Assembly (NCBI GenBank): GCA_007116995.1
Contig: SKHL01000287.1
Span: 1 to 6,720, forward strand
DNA: 6,720 nt
Direction of reading: 5' to 3'
Source of the DNA: Limnochordia bacterium
GTDB taxonomy: Bacteria > Bacillota > Limnochordia > Darwinibacteriales > DTU012
In this document: positions 4,889-6,720 of the stretch, in pieces
Layout of the letters: every line of letters begins with the position of its first letter
Numbering within the stretch: position 1 is the stretch's first letter
Translations under genes and position numbers: made by a program
Notes under the pieces: generated by a model
What the model saw: only the letters and a program-made list of their open reading frames with translations
The model's database searches: none
Told to the model about the DNA's origin: nothing

Positions 4889-6720
4889 TTTTCTGTCCGT
4901 TTGCTCTCTTTCTTTTGATACAGGTCATTATCGGCTTCAGAGAGCAATTGCTCAATGGTTATTTCATGTTTTCTACTAATAGATGCGGCACCCATTGTGA
5001 TGGACAGAGACCAGGGTTTTCCAGACAAAGAGTTATGAGTTTTAATCTCTTGCTCTAGCCGCAAATTAATGGCATCTACTCCATCTGAGCTCGTACCTAT
5101 AGCCAAAATAGTGAACTCATCACCACCGAAGCGTGACACCACATCACTATCGCGAAATATCTTCCTTAGTAGCTCACCGGCTTTGTAAATGGCATAGTCA
5201 CCTTCTCTATGACCATATTGGTCATTGATCTGTTTTAGCCCATCCATATCGGCATAGAAGAGCATTCCCCCTCTATCCATACGATACGCTTGGCGTAGAC
5301 TCTGACTGGCTACTGCTAAGAAACCTCGCCGATTATATAGCCCGGTCAAATCATCAGTTTGAGAAATATTACTTAAGCGTGCATTATTCTCCTCTAATTC
5401 CTGGAGCACACCGCGAAGCTTGGACTCAATCTCATCTTTATCTTGAATCAGAAAGGAAAATCTAAAGATACAGCTAATCTGCAAGATAAGGTTCTTATAT
5501 AACCAGCTATCCTTAGGATTAAAGTGGCATAGAATGAAACCCATCTGGTCTCCTAACAGAAAAAGTGGATTAACCACCAGGCAGTATTGGCTATCTAAAA
5601 CTAAGAACTTATTACTAATAATATCCTTGGTGGGAACGGAAGATTTACTTTTAATCGTCTCTTCTAATCCATGACTAGGCTGGGCCATGATTAGCCTGAC
5701 TGACTGGGGACACTCCCAAGATTTTTCGTCAACAAGAGGTGCTTCCTTGTCATATAGATAGATATACCAAGGATTAACCCCTAGTTCATTTATCTGGTGA
5801 GCCGCATCTTCCACAGCCTTCTCACGATTATCAATGTAGGGCACCATCAGCTCCAAGCTCCTACGCAGACTCCGAAACATAAAACGTTGCCTTCGGTCTC
5901 TTCTTGCGTGTTGCTGTAAGATTGATTCTGTTAACAGAGTCATAGTCTCCAGAAAAAATTTCCCCATTTTTCGGAGTTTCTCCACACTCTCTATATCTTC
6001 TGCCGTCCGATCCCACAATCGTGTTAGCTCGCTCTTAAGCCATAGGATCTCTTTCTCACTCATATCTTCACGTTTCAGTTCCTCACTAAGCCAAGAGTAA
6101 AACCTGGTCATACTCTGTGAAGATTTTCTGGTAAACACTGCTTCTTTAGCACCTTCACCTATTAGTTGGATCAAATCTGCTGGTCTGTTTGTCATTGGGG
6201 CTTGTGGTTGTAGAGACTGTCGAGCCGTTTCTACGGTACAACCACAGGATTCGCGGATGATCAGTTCCGTTGGCATAGTAATTTGTTGTGGTTTACCAGT
6301 TCGTATCAAATCCAATACAGCGTCAACTGATTGCCGCCCCACATCGTAAATCCGTTGATTGACAGTGGTTAATGAAAGTCTACTGTACCAACTACCTTGG
6401 GTATTATCAAAACCCATAATGGATACATCCTCGGGAATACGAAAGCCACTCTCTTGTAGAATTGATGATATCGTTAAGGCCATAGCATCATTCGCTCCTA
6501 TGACTGCGTCAAACTGTCCCTTTCTTTCCACCATCGCTGAGGCTACTTTTACAGCGGTTTCTGGACTGAAATCCCCCTGATACACTAGGTCCGGGTCAAA
6601 GGGTATGGAATTAGCCTGCAGAACCTCCAGGTAGGTAGCATACCGTTCGTTAGCATCTACATTATGACGAGTTCCTTGAACAAAAGCAAGCCTGCGACGC
6701 CCATGATCACGAATCAAATG
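4885..6720 (-). CDS. LacI-type sugar-binding domain fused to GGDEF diguanylate cyclase, 5' end outside window
   Basis: Likely ligand-controlled enzyme making cyclic di-GMP from two GTP. The frame is open to the window edge (the codon before TTG 6717 is CAT), so the N-terminus is missing. Residues are numbered from that TTG. Residues 1-160 are the C-terminal part of a LacI/periplasmic-binding-like domain: HGRRRLAFVQG, an AVIGANDAMA loop, RIPEDVSIMGFDN, LTTVNQ, then RESCGC. Residues 181-300 are mainly helical and charged. Residues about 305-425 look GAF-like (VVNPLFLLGDQMGFILC). A coiled-coil linker (427-452) leads to GGDEF (453-605): DDLTGLYNRRGF, ADMDGLKQIND and an intact GGDEF at 531-535. 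The inhibitory I-site RxxD (R522, D525) lies five residues before it, suggesting product feedback. No membrane segment or signal peptide is visible, so the sensor is probably cytoplasmic. Whether a DNA-binding helix-turn-helix precedes the binding domain cannot be seen. The ligand is unknown; a sugar or nucleoside is plausible by family. Confidence 0.92.
   Translation of the reverse strand, partial: HLIRDHGRRRLAFVQGTRHNVDANERYATYLEVLQANSIPFDPDLVYQGDFSPETAVKVASAMVERKGQFDAVIGANDAMALTISSILQESGFRIPEDVSIMGFDNTQGSWYSRLSLTTVNQRIYDVGRQSVDAVLDLIRTGKPQQITMPTELIIRESCGCTVETARQSLQPQAPMTNRPADLIQLIGEGAKEAVFTRKSSQSMTRFYSWLSEELKREDMSEKEILWLKSELTRLWDRTAEDIESVEKLRKMGKFFLETMTLLTESILQQHARRDRRQRFMFRSLRRSLELMVPYIDNREKAVEDAAHQINELGVNPWYIYLYDKEAPLVDEKSWECPQSVRLIMAQPSHGLEETIKSKSSVPTKDIISNKFLVLDSQYCLVVNPLFLLGDQMGFILCHFNPKDSWLYKNLILQISCIFRFSFLIQDKDEIESKLRGVLQELEENNARLSNISQTDDLTGLYNRRGFLAVASQSLRQAYRMDRGGMLFYADMDGLKQINDQYGHREGDYAIYKAGELLRKIFRDSDVVSRFGGDEFTILAIGTSSDGVDAINLRLEQEIKTHNSLSGKPWSLSITMGAASISRKHEITIEQLLSEADNDLYQKKESKRTEK

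Noticed and set aside
4831..5058. A 75-codon plus-strand ORF overlapping the 3' end of the GGDEF gene.
   Set aside because: Most of it is antisense to the conserved GGDEF domain codons and it has no credible start signal.

Overview
The window looks like a chromosomal segment of a Bacillota (Firmicutes) bacterium, probably a clostridium-like or Bacillus/Paenibacillus-like lineage. The evidence is strong GGAGG-type ribosome binding sites, GTG starts, a sigma-A style promoter (TTGTAC, 17-nt spacer, TATATT), moderate GC content, and a sugar-sensor/GGDEF fusion of a type I associate with that phylum. The species cannot be named from this sequence. No phage, transposon, CRISPR array, rRNA or tRNA is visible.

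Layout from left to right: (1) the 3' part of a class B penicillin-binding protein gene on the plus strand (1-906), whose 5' end lies outside the window; (2) three minus-strand genes that read DUF456 membrane protein (3258-3740), then parallel beta-helix protein (1982-3154), then cation diffusion facilitator (CDF) metal exporter (949-1857), with gaps of 103 and 124 nt; (3) a divergent promoter region (3741-3907); (4) deoD, purine nucleoside phosphorylase, on the plus strand (3908-4621); (5) a 263-nt convergent gap holding a strong hairpin and what looks like a decayed, frameshifted scrap of a phospholipase D/cardiolipin synthase gene; (6) a minus-strand gene (4885-6720, 5' end outside the window) for a LacI-type sugar-binding domain joined through a helical and GAF-like middle to an intact GGDEF diguanylate cyclase domain.

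Functionally the window is mixed: cell-wall synthesis, metal efflux, nucleoside salvage and cyclic-di-GMP signalling. I see no single pathway joining them. The three minus-strand genes could share a transcript. However, the gap before the CDF gene contains a repeat structure in which one arm can pair with either of two partners, so read-through into the transporter gene may be conditional.

The items most worth a second look are the PLD-family pseudogene remnant between deoD and the GGDEF gene, the alternative hairpins in the CDF leader, the sugar-sensor diguanylate cyclase with an intact inhibitory I-site, and the cysteine-rich beta-helix protein that lacks a signal peptide. I found no convincing new multi-gene system here.
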